DNA of 6,119 nt from Bacteriovoracaceae bacterium UBA2428 (GTDB lineage Bacteria > Bdellovibrionota > UBA2428): assembly GCA_002343545.1 (NCBI GenBank), contig DDRA01000087.1, positions 1,539-7,657 of the forward strand, read 5' to 3'. Positions 1 through 5,659 of this stretch are shown in pieces (the stretch's first letter is position 1; each line of letters opens with the position of its first letter). The position numbers and the translations under genes are program-made. The notes under the pieces were generated by a model that was not told the DNA's origin, did not search any database, and was given only the letters and a program-made list of their open reading frames with translations.

Positions 1-1
1 G

Positions 2-646
2 GCCGAGCGGCTCATGAACGGACTCGAGCTCGAGCCGGCCGAACGCCAGCTTTTCCTGGATTCGCTGCTCGAAGCGCAGAAGGCGCGCGGCTACGCGCAA
101 TACTCCTCGCAAGTCAGCTCCCTCGAGGCACGCACGCGGCCGACCCCGGAGCTCGGTCTCGAGCTCTTCCGCGTCGTCGCGGACCTGCACCACTACGCGA
201 TCCTCGCGCTCACGCAGACCGAAGGCTTCCGCGAGCGTCGCGCCGATACGAAGGCCATCGCGGCCGCCCTCGACATCTCGGAGACCGAGGCCAAGCTCGC
301 CGTCGAGCGCCTGCTCAAGCTCGAACTCCTGCGCGTCAACCCACGCGGCGTGCTCGAGCCGAGCCAAGGCGGCTTCACGACGGCCGACAAGACGACGACG
401 AACGCCGCGCTCCGCAAACACCAACGCCAAAGCCTCGAGAAGGCCCTGCATTCGCTCGAGAACGACCCGATCGAAGCGCGCAGCATGACCTCGATGACGA
501 TGGCCATCGATCCCGCGCGCCTGCCCGAAGCCAAACGCCTCATCGAGGACTTCACGCAGAAGCTCTCGCAGTTCCTCGAAAACGGCCAATCCACCAGCGT
601 CTACCAACTCGGCATCGCCCTCTTTCCCCTTCAGAAGAAAGGATAA
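2..646 (+). CDS. TIGR02147 family protein (DUF4423), 5'-truncated by window edge
   Basis: This is a cytoplasmic, regulator-like protein of the TIGR02147 family (DUF4423), best known from Fibrobacter and from Bdellovibrio relatives. Its biochemical role is not established. The frame is already open at base 2, and the first in-frame ATG (base 14) falls inside a segment resembling the end of the family's N-terminal helix-turn-helix (ERLMNGLELEPAERQLFLDS), so the real start lies upstream. About 214 residues are visible against a usual length near 270. Family hallmarks seen in order are an F-x-x-x-x-D-L-H-H-Y-A-I-L segment, a winged-helix-like stretch (IAAALDISETEAKLAVERLL), an R-K-H-Q-R-Q-S-L-E-K-A segment, the E-A-R-S-M-T-S-M-T-M-A motif, and a final V-Y-Q-L-G-I-A-L-F-P-L strand. 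It ends in TAA only 4 bp before the next gene, so the two are surely co-transcribed. There are no membrane segments and no signal peptide. A role in controlling the downstream exported proteins is inference from position. Confidence 0.87.
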   Translation, partial: AERLMNGLELEPAERQLFLDSLLEAQKARGYAQYSSQVSSLEARTRPTPELGLELFRVVADLHHYAILALTQTEGFRERRADTKAIAAALDISETEAKLAVERLLKLELLRVNPRGVLEPSQGGFTTADKTTTNAALRKHQRQSLEKALHSLENDPIEARSMTSMTMAIDPARLPEAKRLIEDFTQKLSQFLENGQSTSVYQLGIALFPLQKKG

Positions 647-650
647 GTCC

Positions 651-1280
651 ATGTCGCTCCTTCAACGCCTCCGCCCGCTCACCCTCGCCGCCACCCTTCT
701 CGCCGGGACCTTCACCCTGCCCGCCGCGGCCGGCTACGGCGCGCACGGCGGACACTCCGTCGAACAGCGCTTCACGGCCCTCGGACTCGAGGTCGTCGAG
801 CTGCTCCGGACCTGGGGCGACGACGTGCTCCCCGAGATCAACCGGGATCACCTCGAGAGCGTCGTCCTGAAGACCACGCTCGTCGCGCGCGACCGCGTTT
901 TCGTGGAACGCAACGGCGAGAAGATCGAGAAGGAGTTCACGAACTCCGGGCGGGCGGCGAATCCGCGCATCGAGATCAGCCTCGCGCTCTGGCCCGAGAA
1001 CACCGAGAACGCGGCCCGCCGCCCGGCGGACAAAGCCTCGCTCCTCGCGATGGCGCTGCACGAGTACGCCGGCGTCCTGGGCCTCGAGCTCGACCACTAC
1101 GCGACCTCGGCGAAGTTTCGCAACCTGATCGCCGAACGCGGCGAGTTCACGGAACGGGCGGCCGAGCTGCGCCCCGTTCTGCTCGAGGAAATCGCCCCCG
1201 ACGCGAACGCGAAGCTGGGCTTCGCGACGGGTGCCGACGCCCGCCGGACCTGCGAGCGGTTCCGGCAACTCCACGCCTAG
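651..1280 (+). CDS. Secreted protein of unknown function, N-terminal part, ended by an in-frame TAG
   Basis: The ATG at 651 follows an AGAAAGGA Shine-Dalgarno that overlaps the end of the preceding gene. The product has a clear signal peptide: arginines near the start, a hydrophobic core (LTLAATLLAGTFTLPAAA) and probable cleavage after residue 27. The mature part is mixed alpha/beta, with a segment around residues 130-150 reading K-A-S-L-L-A-M-A-L-H-E-Y-A-G-V-L-G-L-E, then a D-H-Y and an S-x-K. The L-H-E-Y motif resembles one I associate with exported hypothetical proteins of Bdellovibrio-like bacteria, but it is not HExxH, so a metalloprotease call is not justified. The TAG at 1278-1280 (codon 210) ends this reading frame. 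Coding-quality sequence continues in the same frame to 2021, so this is probably the first half of a protein of about 456 residues. If translation stops here, a secreted fragment of 209 residues (182 mature) with one mature cysteine (Cys201) results. Confidence 0.75.
   Translation: MSLLQRLRPLTLAATLLAGTFTLPAAAGYGAHGGHSVEQRFTALGLEVVELLRTWGDDVLPEINRDHLESVVLKTTLVARDRVFVERNGEKIEKEFTNSGRAANPRIEISLALWPENTENAARRPADKASLLAMALHEYAGVLGLELDHYATSAKFRNLIAERGEFTERAAELRPVLLEEIAPDANAKLGFATGADARRTCERFRQLHA
1278..1280 (+). other. In-frame TAG interrupting a secreted-protein gene
   Basis: The codons on both sides of this TAG have the strong G/C third-position bias of the surrounding genes and read as plausible protein (CERFRQLHA before, RYFFVYCVYIEKNW after). 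The same frame has no other stop until another TAG at 2019-2021. The simplest explanation is a one-base substitution from a sense codon such as CAG, GAG, AAG, TAC or TGG, or a sequencing error. Stop-codon readthrough is possible but nothing in the sequence requires it. Confidence 0.7.
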
Positions 1281-1331
1281 CGGTACTTCTTCGTCTACTG
1301 CGTCTACATCGAGAAGAACTGGTCCGAGCAA

Positions 1332-2021
1332 GTGCTCCGCAACTCGACCTACACGGATTACCGCTTCCTTGGCTACTCGACGCGCGCTTCCTCGAGCTCC
1401 GAGGAGAACTCGAATTCGAGCTCGAGCTCGAGCTCGAGCGGCAGCTCCGTCTTCGGTTCGAACGACCAGGCCTGGGGCTTCGCGCGAAGCTGGGACAACC
1501 GTTCCGAACAAGGTCGCGAAGCGACCCGCCGAAACCCGACCATTTGGCGCGCGGGCCGCTCGAGCGGTTCCGTGAGCGAATCGGGCCGCGACGCGAACGC
1601 CTTCGGGGAATCGGCCTTCGACTCCTCTTCGTCCGATTCCTCTTCTTCTTCGGCGCACGCCAACTCGAGCTACTCCCAAGACCCCGTCGTGAAGTCCGTT
1701 CAGATCCCCTACTCGTACTACGAAACGGTCACGAAGAGCGTCGTGGGGGTCCGCATCTTCGGGTGGGGCGCCTACAACCCCAAGACCTCGCCGTGGCACA
1801 CGCTGCTGTCGAGCGACAACATGCTCGACGGGCTCGTGAGCGCGAGCTTCGAAACGAAGATCCGCGCCCTCGTGGCCTGCCACGCGCTCATGATCAACAA
1901 CCTCAAGTCGCAGGACTCGCGCTTCGTCGGCTCGCGTTGCTTCGCGGCCGAGAACGCGGCCGAGGCGGGATCGTCTCCGACCTGGCGCTACGAAGTCCGC
2001 ACGCAGAACCCGTTTCTCTAG
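1332..2021 (+). CDS. Serine-rich C-terminal continuation of the interrupted secreted protein
   Basis: This open frame is in phase with the secreted-protein gene that starts at 651, and convincing coding sequence begins right after the TAG, at 1281. The only nearby start, GTG at 1332, has no good Shine-Dalgarno and would leave 17 plausible codons untranslated, so independent translation looks unlikely. Numbering from the upstream ATG, residues 247-266 are a Ser/Glu/Asn run with eight consecutive serines and residues 325-340 are a second Ser run. The charged, Trp-containing segment between them looks like a flexible linker. From about residue 341 a compact domain follows, with V-Q-I-P-Y-S-Y-Y-E-T-V-T-K, G-V-R-I-F-G-W-G-A-Y, S-S-D-N-M-L-D-G-L-V-S-A-S-F and two cysteines (L-V-A-C-H-A and S-R-C-F-A). 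I do not recognise this domain. It ends in TAG 19 bp before the next gene. With no signal peptide of its own it would be exported only as part of a full-length protein. It may be a pseudogene half. Confidence 0.6.
   Translation: MLRNSTYTDYRFLGYSTRASSSSEENSNSSSSSSSSGSSVFGSNDQAWGFARSWDNRSEQGREATRRNPTIWRAGRSSGSVSESGRDANAFGESAFDSSSSDSSSSSAHANSSYSQDPVVKSVQIPYSYYETVTKSVVGVRIFGWGAYNPKTSPWHTLLSSDNMLDGLVSASFETKIRALVACHALMINNLKSQDSRFVGSRCFAAENAAEAGSSPTWRYEVRTQNPFL
1416..1439 (+). repeat. Four tandem TCGAGC hexamers inside the Ser-rich coding region
   Basis: Four perfect copies of TCGAGC encode eight serines by alternating TCG and AGC codons. The unit contains the palindrome GAGCTC, so the array is self-complementary and can fold back. 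Gain or loss of a unit would change the protein by two serines without shifting the frame. Confidence 0.8.
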
Positions 2022-2026
2022 GACTC

Positions 2027-2038
2027 AGGAAGGAAGGA
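2027..2038 (+). promoter_or_regulatory. Ribosome binding site made of three tandem AGGA units
   Basis: Three consecutive AGGA tetramers end two bases before the ATG at 2041. They offer several overlapping Shine-Dalgarno registers (AGGAAGG) at spacings suited to that start. The site lies entirely in the 19-bp gap after the TAG at 2019-2021 and fixes 2041 as the start of the next gene. Confidence 0.7.
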
Positions 2039-2040
2039 AC

Positions 2041-3144
2041 ATGAGCACGAACCAAGCAAGTCACTTCCGACTCGGCGCCCTGCTTCTTTGGACGGGCCTC
2101 CAAAGCTTCGCGATCGCGCAACCCGCGCTGACCGAAAGGGACCTGAACGAGAGCTACGTCGATCCCGCCTTCAAAGTCGCTTCGACCATCGAGGACTGCG
2201 ACGGCAAATACGCTTGCGAGCGGGATGGGAGCTTCGATATTCACTTCGGTTTTCGGCGGCTGTGGCTGAAGACGAGCGAGGGTTTGCCGACGGGCTTCGC
2301 CGAAACCTGGTTCAAGCAGACCCGACTCGATCTGCGCTTCGTTCGGCTCTCCCGCGATGCCCGCGAGATCGTCGCGCGCGTGCGCTTTTCGGACCCCGCG
2401 CTGCTTCAATACGGATTTCTGCGGAGGCCCTCCGACACGCTCGAGTTCCAGCTCCGCATCCAGGTCGAAAGCTGCGACGGAGAGTCGTTGAGCGCCGACG
2501 CCGACCCCAAAAGCCTCCCGCAACGTATCGCGGCCTTCTACGAAAGAGACCTTTGGCAGGAATTCTACCGTTGCGAACTCAAGATCGTTTCGGCGGTCGC
2601 TAATAACGACCTCTTTCTGACGAGCCACGCGTTCCCGCACTCGTCCTACGCCACGCTCGAAATCGAGCCTCTCCACAACCCGAACACGACGAGCGAGAAC
2701 GACCGCAGCTCTTGGACCAGCGCCAAGCTCAGCGTCTTGGCCGACGACTCGATCGGAATCGCGTTCGAAACGAAGAAAGTCGCGTCGACCCTCACCCGCG
2801 CCGGGAAGTCCGATCCCGCCGCGGCCGCGAAGGCCCGGCAGGCCGTGCAGAGCTTTATCGCGCGTCTCTACGACTACACCGACCTCCTCCTGCTCACGCG
2901 CGAAAAATCCCCGGTCGAACGCGCGGCCGTCGTCCAGGCCTTCATGTTGCAACATCGTCCCGAGCTCCAGCGAAGCCTGAGCGATTACACGAAGCACTTC
3001 GGAAATCTGTCCCTCATGGAAAAGATCTCGGCGCAGTGGAACATTAACCTCGCCTACGATTACGCCAAGTACTTCGAACGCGAAGTCGCGAGGCAGCCCG
3101 AAATCAACCTCGACCGCGAGCTCCGCTCGGGCGTCGCGCCCTAA
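2041..3144 (+). CDS. Secreted protein of unknown function, first of a tandem paralogous pair
   Basis: The product has 367 residues. A signal peptide with hydrophobic core L-G-A-L-L-L-W-T-G-L probably cleaves after Ala26 (A-I-A before Q-P-A-L). It is clearly paralogous to the next gene over its whole length. Shared features in order are Q-P-A-L-x-E at the mature N terminus, a C-x5-C pair (Cys53, Cys59), L-S-R-D-A-R-E-I-V-A-R-V-R near 103-115, an S-C-D-G motif (Cys145), F-Y-R-C-E (Cys178), and a conserved predicted-helical C terminus with R-L-Y-D-Y-T-D-L-L, L-T-R-E-K-S, L-M-E-K-I-S-A-Q-W and D-Y-A-K-Y-F-E-R-E. The four shared cysteines suggest two disulfides and hence a periplasmic or extracellular location. 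There is no lipobox or later membrane segment. I do not recognise the family and assign no function. The stop is TAA, with 45 bp to the next gene, so the two probably share an mRNA. Confidence 0.85.
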   Translation: MSTNQASHFRLGALLLWTGLQSFAIAQPALTERDLNESYVDPAFKVASTIEDCDGKYACERDGSFDIHFGFRRLWLKTSEGLPTGFAETWFKQTRLDLRFVRLSRDAREIVARVRFSDPALLQYGFLRRPSDTLEFQLRIQVESCDGESLSADADPKSLPQRIAAFYERDLWQEFYRCELKIVSAVANNDLFLTSHAFPHSSYATLEIEPLHNPNTTSENDRSSWTSAKLSVLADDSIGIAFETKKVASTLTRAGKSDPAAAAKARQAVQSFIARLYDYTDLLLLTREKSPVERAAVVQAFMLQHRPELQRSLSDYTKHFGNLSLMEKISAQWNINLAYDYAKYFEREVARQPEINLDRELRSGVAP

Positions 3145-3176
3145 CCCTTCGCCCGCTTCAACCTGAACTTATCGCC

Positions 3177-3184
3177 AGAAGGAG
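3177..3184 (+). promoter_or_regulatory. Shine-Dalgarno for the second secreted paralog
   Basis: AGAAGGAG, with five bases before the ATG at 3190, is a near-ideal ribosome binding site and fixes this start. The rest of the 45-bp gap (3145-3189) shows no terminator hairpin, in keeping with operon read-through from the upstream paralog. Confidence 0.7.
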
Positions 3185-3189
3185 CCCCC

Positions 3190-4329
3190 ATGAAACGCAT
3201 CCTCAAGACCGCCTTGGCCGTCACTCCCTTCGCTTTTGCGCTCGCGATGAACCCGGCGGCGCGGGCGCAGCCCGCCCTCAATGAACTCCCCCTCGACGAG
3301 CGCTACGTCGACGCCGCCTACCGGATCGAGCCGGGATTCTCGAACTGCGCCAAAGGCAACTGCTTCTCCGGCACGCTCAATTTCGGCTTCGCCCGTTTCG
3401 AGCTCCTGGTCGGGTCGTCTTCGACGCCCTTCCATCCTTCCTTCGACCAGGCCTGGTTCCGGCAGAACAAACTCGAACTCCGCTTCGCCAAGCTGTCCCG
3501 CGACGCCAAGGAAATCGTCGCCCAGGTCCGCTACACGGCCCCCGCCCTCCGCACCTTCGACTTGCTCCGTGCGCCCTCGGATTCCATCGAGTATCAGCTG
3601 CGCCTTAAGCTGAAGAGCTGCGACGGCGTCGATCTCGCGGCTAACGCGAATCCCCAAAGCCTGGCCGACCGTATCGCTTCGTTCTACGATCGCGAGCTTT
3701 GGCAGAATTTCTTCCGCTGCGAGATGGTCGTCGCCTCGGAAGTCGCCGACAACGACTTTCTCTCGTCGAAGTTCCGGGACGTCGTCCACCGTGATTTTCT
3801 TTCGACGCGCCCCCCCGTCGACACTCCGTACCCCGTCTGGGCTCAGATCAACTACACGCCCGCGGAGCGGATTCTGGGTTACGCGCCGAGGCCGTACGGC
3901 TGGAAGGATAGCCGCATCAGTTTCCTGGGCGACAACAGCATCGGCGTCACGTTCGAGAACTCCCAGGTCGCCGGCACGCTCCGAGCGACGCCCCGCCAAA
4001 ACTCGGGAGCGGCCGCCAAAGCCAAAGCGTCCGTCAAAGACTTCATCGGCCGTCTCTACGACTACACGGACCTTCTCATCCTGACCCGCGAAAAGAGCGC
4101 GGTCGAACGCGCGGCCGTCGTGGAAGCCTTCATGGTGCAGAATCGCGAGGCCCTCAAACGCGGCCTCCGGGATTACGAGGCGAACTTCGCCGCGCTCACG
4201 CTCATGGAGAAGATCTCGGCGCAGTGGAGCATCGGCGTCGCCTACGACTACGCCAAGTACTTCGAGCGCGAGATCGCCCGTCAGCCCGAAGTGAACCTGG
4301 ATCGCTCACTCCGCTCCGAAGCGAAGTAA
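3190..4329 (+). CDS. Secreted protein of unknown function, second of a tandem paralogous pair
   Basis: The product has 379 residues and begins with a textbook signal peptide (M-K-R-I-L-K start, hydrophobic core, A-R-A before Q-P-A-L, cleavage after residue 26, the same site as its paralog). Conserved positions match the upstream gene: Cys53 and Cys58, S-C-D-G (Cys144), F-F-R-C-E (Cys177), L-S-R-D-A-K-E-I-V-A, and the C-terminal Y-D-Y-T-D-L-L-I-L-T-R-E-K-S, L-M-E-K-I-S-A-Q-W and A-Y-D-Y-A-K-Y-F-E-R-E segments. The main difference is the stretch between the D-N-D-F and D-N-S-I-G-V motifs. It is 53 residues here (191-243), rich in Pro and Tyr, against 40 in the paralog, and accounts for nearly all the length difference. 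Short exact DNA matches remain between the pair (GTCGAACGCGCGGCCGTCGT occurs in both), which points to tandem duplication. This is the last gene of the operon, and it ends in TAA just before a hairpin shared with a convergent gene. Function unknown. Confidence 0.87.
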   Translation: MKRILKTALAVTPFAFALAMNPAARAQPALNELPLDERYVDAAYRIEPGFSNCAKGNCFSGTLNFGFARFELLVGSSSTPFHPSFDQAWFRQNKLELRFAKLSRDAKEIVAQVRYTAPALRTFDLLRAPSDSIEYQLRLKLKSCDGVDLAANANPQSLADRIASFYDRELWQNFFRCEMVVASEVADNDFLSSKFRDVVHRDFLSTRPPVDTPYPVWAQINYTPAERILGYAPRPYGWKDSRISFLGDNSIGVTFENSQVAGTLRATPRQNSGAAAKAKASVKDFIGRLYDYTDLLILTREKSAVERAAVVEAFMVQNREALKRGLRDYEANFAALTLMEKISAQWSIGVAYDYAKYFEREIARQPEVNLDRSLRSEAK

Positions 4330-4333
4330 ACCG

Positions 4334-4367
4334 AAAACGCGCTCTCAGCCCTGACGGCTGGGGAGCG
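4334..4367 (-). terminator. Hairpin terminator between convergent genes
   Basis: The arms CGCTCTCAGCC (4340-4350) and GGCTGGGGAGCG (4356-4367, one bulged G) pair around a CTGAC loop. Read leftward, the hairpin is followed after two bases by TTTTCGGTTT, a reasonable U-tract for the minus-strand gene, and it overlaps that gene's last codons and stop. Read rightward, only TCTT follows, so it would be a weak terminator for the plus-strand operon ending at 4329, although no other is visible. Confidence 0.55.
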
Positions 4368-4863
4368 TCTTGAGACCGATCTGGAAGAGCACGTCGATCT
4401 TATTCTCGCGACGGGCCTGCACGACGCCCTTGCCGAAGACGGAGTGTTCGAAGACTTCGCCCGCCTGGTAGGACGTGTCGGGGGAGAAGTCGCTCACTTC
4501 CTTGGTGCCCCACTTCTTCAAACCCTTGAACCAAGTTTCCTCGAGCGTGGACTTGCCAGCGTCGGCGCGGGTCTGAGCCACGGTCGGGGCCACGGTCGGA
4601 CGCGCGAGCAGGGCGCCCGAAGCGCTCCGCAAAATCACGCTGCGGCTCGACGCCCGCGCGGGGGCGGCGGCTTTCGGCGCACGGTACTTGTGCTCCGACC
4701 CGCAGCTCTTGCAGATGACCTTGTCCACAATGCCCTGGGCGTTGTGGTTACGAACGACGTGCCAGGTATCCACCTTCTCTTTCGTGCAGAGGGTGAAGAG
4801 GTCCTTGGCGACGGGAGTTTTTTCGGGGGGATAGTTGGCGGCGCTCGGTTTCGTAGTCGACAT
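4345..4863 (-). CDS. Zinc-ribbon protein with a UvrD/PcrA C-terminal-like domain
   Basis: Start ATG at 4863 is chosen because AGAAGGG lies five bases upstream. The frame stays open to 5001, but that extension is Arg/Pro-rich, translates intergenic hairpin DNA and has no ribosome site. The 172-residue product is cytoplasmic. Residues 21-62 resemble a small zinc ribbon (L-F-T-L-C-T-K-E-K, then T-W-H-V-V, then C-K-S-C-G-S-E-H-K-Y-R). The second Cys pair (Cys51, Cys54) is intact, but the first keeps only Cys26, with Glu at the expected second position (residue 29). Residues about 65-105 are an Ala/Ser/Arg-rich linker. Residues 131-168 (Y-Q-A-G-E-V-F-E-H-S-V-F-G-K-G-V-V, then K-I-D-V-L-F, then G-L-K-T-L) match the Tudor/SH3-like fold ending UvrD/PcrA helicases, which in UvrD/PcrA contacts RNA polymerase. 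From memory, similar two-part proteins occur in deltaproteobacteria. A nucleic-acid or RNA-polymerase partner is inference. Confidence 0.82.
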   Translation of the reverse strand: MSTTKPSAANYPPEKTPVAKDLFTLCTKEKVDTWHVVRNHNAQGIVDKVICKSCGSEHKYRAPKAAAPARASSRSVILRSASGALLARPTVAPTVAQTRADAGKSTLEETWFKGLKKWGTKEVSDFSPDTSYQAGEVFEHSVFGKGVVQARRENKIDVLFQIGLKTLPSRQG

Positions 4864-4868
4864 TCTCA

Positions 4869-4875
4869 CCCTTCT
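4869..4875 (-). promoter_or_regulatory. Shine-Dalgarno fixing the start of the zinc-ribbon gene
   Basis: On the minus strand AGAAGGG is followed by TGAGA and then the ATG at 4863. This decides against the longer in-frame ORF starting at 5001. Three bases further upstream is a 6-bp GC hairpin (4879-4897, CGGCGG/CCGCCG around seven bases) that could shape translation or mRNA stability. Confidence 0.65.
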
Positions 4876-4945
4876 TTTCGGCGGAATCGCGCCGCCGCTC
4901 AAAGGGATTTTGCGCCTTCCGGCATTATTTTTTGGGCGGGGCGCG

Positions 4946-5013
4946 AAAAGGCGCCGGCCTTCCCGAAACCCTGGCGTCTTGGGAGAGAGCGCGGGTTTCA
5001 AGGAAGGCCGGCG
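4946..5013 (-). terminator. Long inverted repeat plus T-tract, terminator of the lipoprotein gene
   Basis: Arm 4952-4963 (CGCCGGCCTTCC) pairs perfectly with 5002-5013. After a small internal loop, GAAACCC (4965-4971) pairs with GGGTTTC (4993-4999), giving 19 base pairs around a 21-base apical loop. On the minus strand the stem is followed immediately by CCTTTT, as expected of an intrinsic terminator. It begins 32 bp after the stop of the lipoprotein gene. A second, mutually exclusive pairing exists: GCGCCTT (4912-4918) with AAGGCGC (4948-4954), which uses the foot of the terminator stem and its T-tract. Confidence 0.65.
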
Positions 5014-5044
5014 AAAGCGGACTTGGCGATGGATGCGGAGCGAA

Positions 5045-5617
5045 TCAGCGGTTCAGCGTCGAGCCGGTCGAAGTGTAGAGCTCCGGGTAGTCGACCGTCT
5101 GCTGGACGATCGGCAGGCCCTGACCCGCCGGGGCTTGGACCTGGAAGTTCTGGGCGTCGTAGTTGATGACGAGCTCGATGCGCCAGGTCTCGTAGTCCTC
5201 GATGCGGTGGCCGCTCTTGGCGAAGACCTCGATCTCACCGCCCGAGGACACCGTGACCATATCCTTCAGAAGCAGGAACTGGCTTTCGCCCGTGCGGCGG
5301 GCGAGGACGCGGTAAGGGATCTCGCTCGGGTTGAAGCCGAGGTTCGAGACGTAAAGGTAAGCGCTATTGCGCGAGATGTTGGGCTGAAGCTCGAAGCTGC
5401 CGAGGGCCCCGTAGTTCCCGAGGTTCGACGTGTTCGAGTAGGCGTTGTTGTAAAGCGAAGCGCCGTTATTGGCTTCGTTCGCGGAGAGCACGACCGGCTC
5501 CCACAGTTGGTCCGTATTCTGGCCCGCCAAGAGCGAGCGACGCGATTGCGCGCAGGCGCTCAGGACGACCAGCAGACCGAAAAGACAAAGATTCTTGAGA
5601 CCCCGAAATTTGTTCAT
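5045..5617 (-). CDS. Lipoprotein of unknown function
   Basis: The 190-residue product starts at ATG 5617, with AGGGGAGAG (5624-5632) six bases upstream as ribosome site. It has a lipoprotein signal: M-N-K-F-R-G-L-K, a hydrophobic core (L-C-L-F-G-L-L-V-V) and the canonical lipobox L-S-A-C with Cys22 as the acylated residue. The +2 residue is Ala rather than Asp, so in a Gram-negative cell outer-membrane sorting would be expected. An Asn/Tyr/Ser-rich stretch follows (about residues 45-72: N-E-A-N-N-G-A-S, N-N-A-Y-S-N-T-S-N). The rest looks like a beta-rich domain with alternating hydrophobic strands (Y-L-Y-V-S-N-L-G, Y-R-V-L-A-R-R-T, F-L-L-L-K-D-M-V-T-V, W-R-I-E-L-V-I-N-Y). I do not recognise a family. 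It is a single-gene unit, with its own terminator downstream and the divergent protease gene upstream. Confidence 0.85.
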   Translation of the reverse strand: MNKFRGLKNLCLFGLLVVLSACAQSRRSLLAGQNTDQLWEPVVLSANEANNGASLYNNAYSNTSNLGNYGALGSFELQPNISRNSAYLYVSNLGFNPSEIPYRVLARRTGESQFLLLKDMVTVSSGGEIEVFAKSGHRIEDYETWRIELVINYDAQNFQVQAPAGQGLPIVQQTVDYPELYTSTGSTLNR

Positions 5618-5643
5618 GTTGCTCTCTCCCCTAAGCCAAACGT

Positions 5644-5659
5644 TGCAGCCGTCATGCCA
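5644..5659 (-). promoter_or_regulatory. Sigma-54-like -24/-12 promoter candidate for the lipoprotein gene
   Basis: Read on the minus strand, the site is TGGCATGACGGCTGCA. The GG of the -24 box and the GC of the -12 box are exactly 10 bases apart, as sigma-54 requires, and most consensus bases (TGGCACG-N4-TTGCA) match; the two deviations are T for C and C for T. The predicted transcript start near 5632-5633 would leave a short leader that still contains the ribosome site at 5624-5632. An inverted repeat at 5685-5704 lies a little upstream. This is a match by eye and could be chance. Confidence 0.35.

Noticed and set aside
1059..1067. L-H-E-Y segment as a zinc metalloprotease active site
   Set aside because: The second histidine of HExxH is missing, and no downstream ligand motif supports it.
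1231..1575. Plus-strand frame giving a Ser/Thr/Pro/Gly-rich linker-like peptide across the TAG, as if a frameshift joined the halves
   Set aside because: Its third codon positions are less G/C-rich than those of the interrupted frame, and the in-phase frame continues cleanly on both sides of the TAG without any shift.
552..1883. 443-codon open frame on the minus strand
   Set aside because: It lies antisense to two secreted-protein frames with better codon bias, its translation is Arg/Val/Gly-rich without domains, and long antisense frames are expected in DNA this GC-rich.
1278..2021. Genome-wide reassignment of TAG to an amino acid
   Set aside because: The same frame ends at another TAG (2019-2021) directly before a strong ribosome site and the next gene start, so TAG seems to work as a stop here.
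1903..2997. 364-codon minus-strand open frame, and a similar 276-codon one at 3169-3999
   Set aside because: Both are antisense to the paralogous secreted pair. Conservation between the paralogs follows the plus-strand protein, and neither antisense product has a recognisable domain.
4864..5001. N-terminal extension of the zinc-ribbon protein to an ATG at 5001
   Set aside because: The added 46 residues are Arg/Pro/Lys-rich, fall on the terminator stem of the upstream gene and lack a ribosome site, whereas ATG 4863 has an ideal one.
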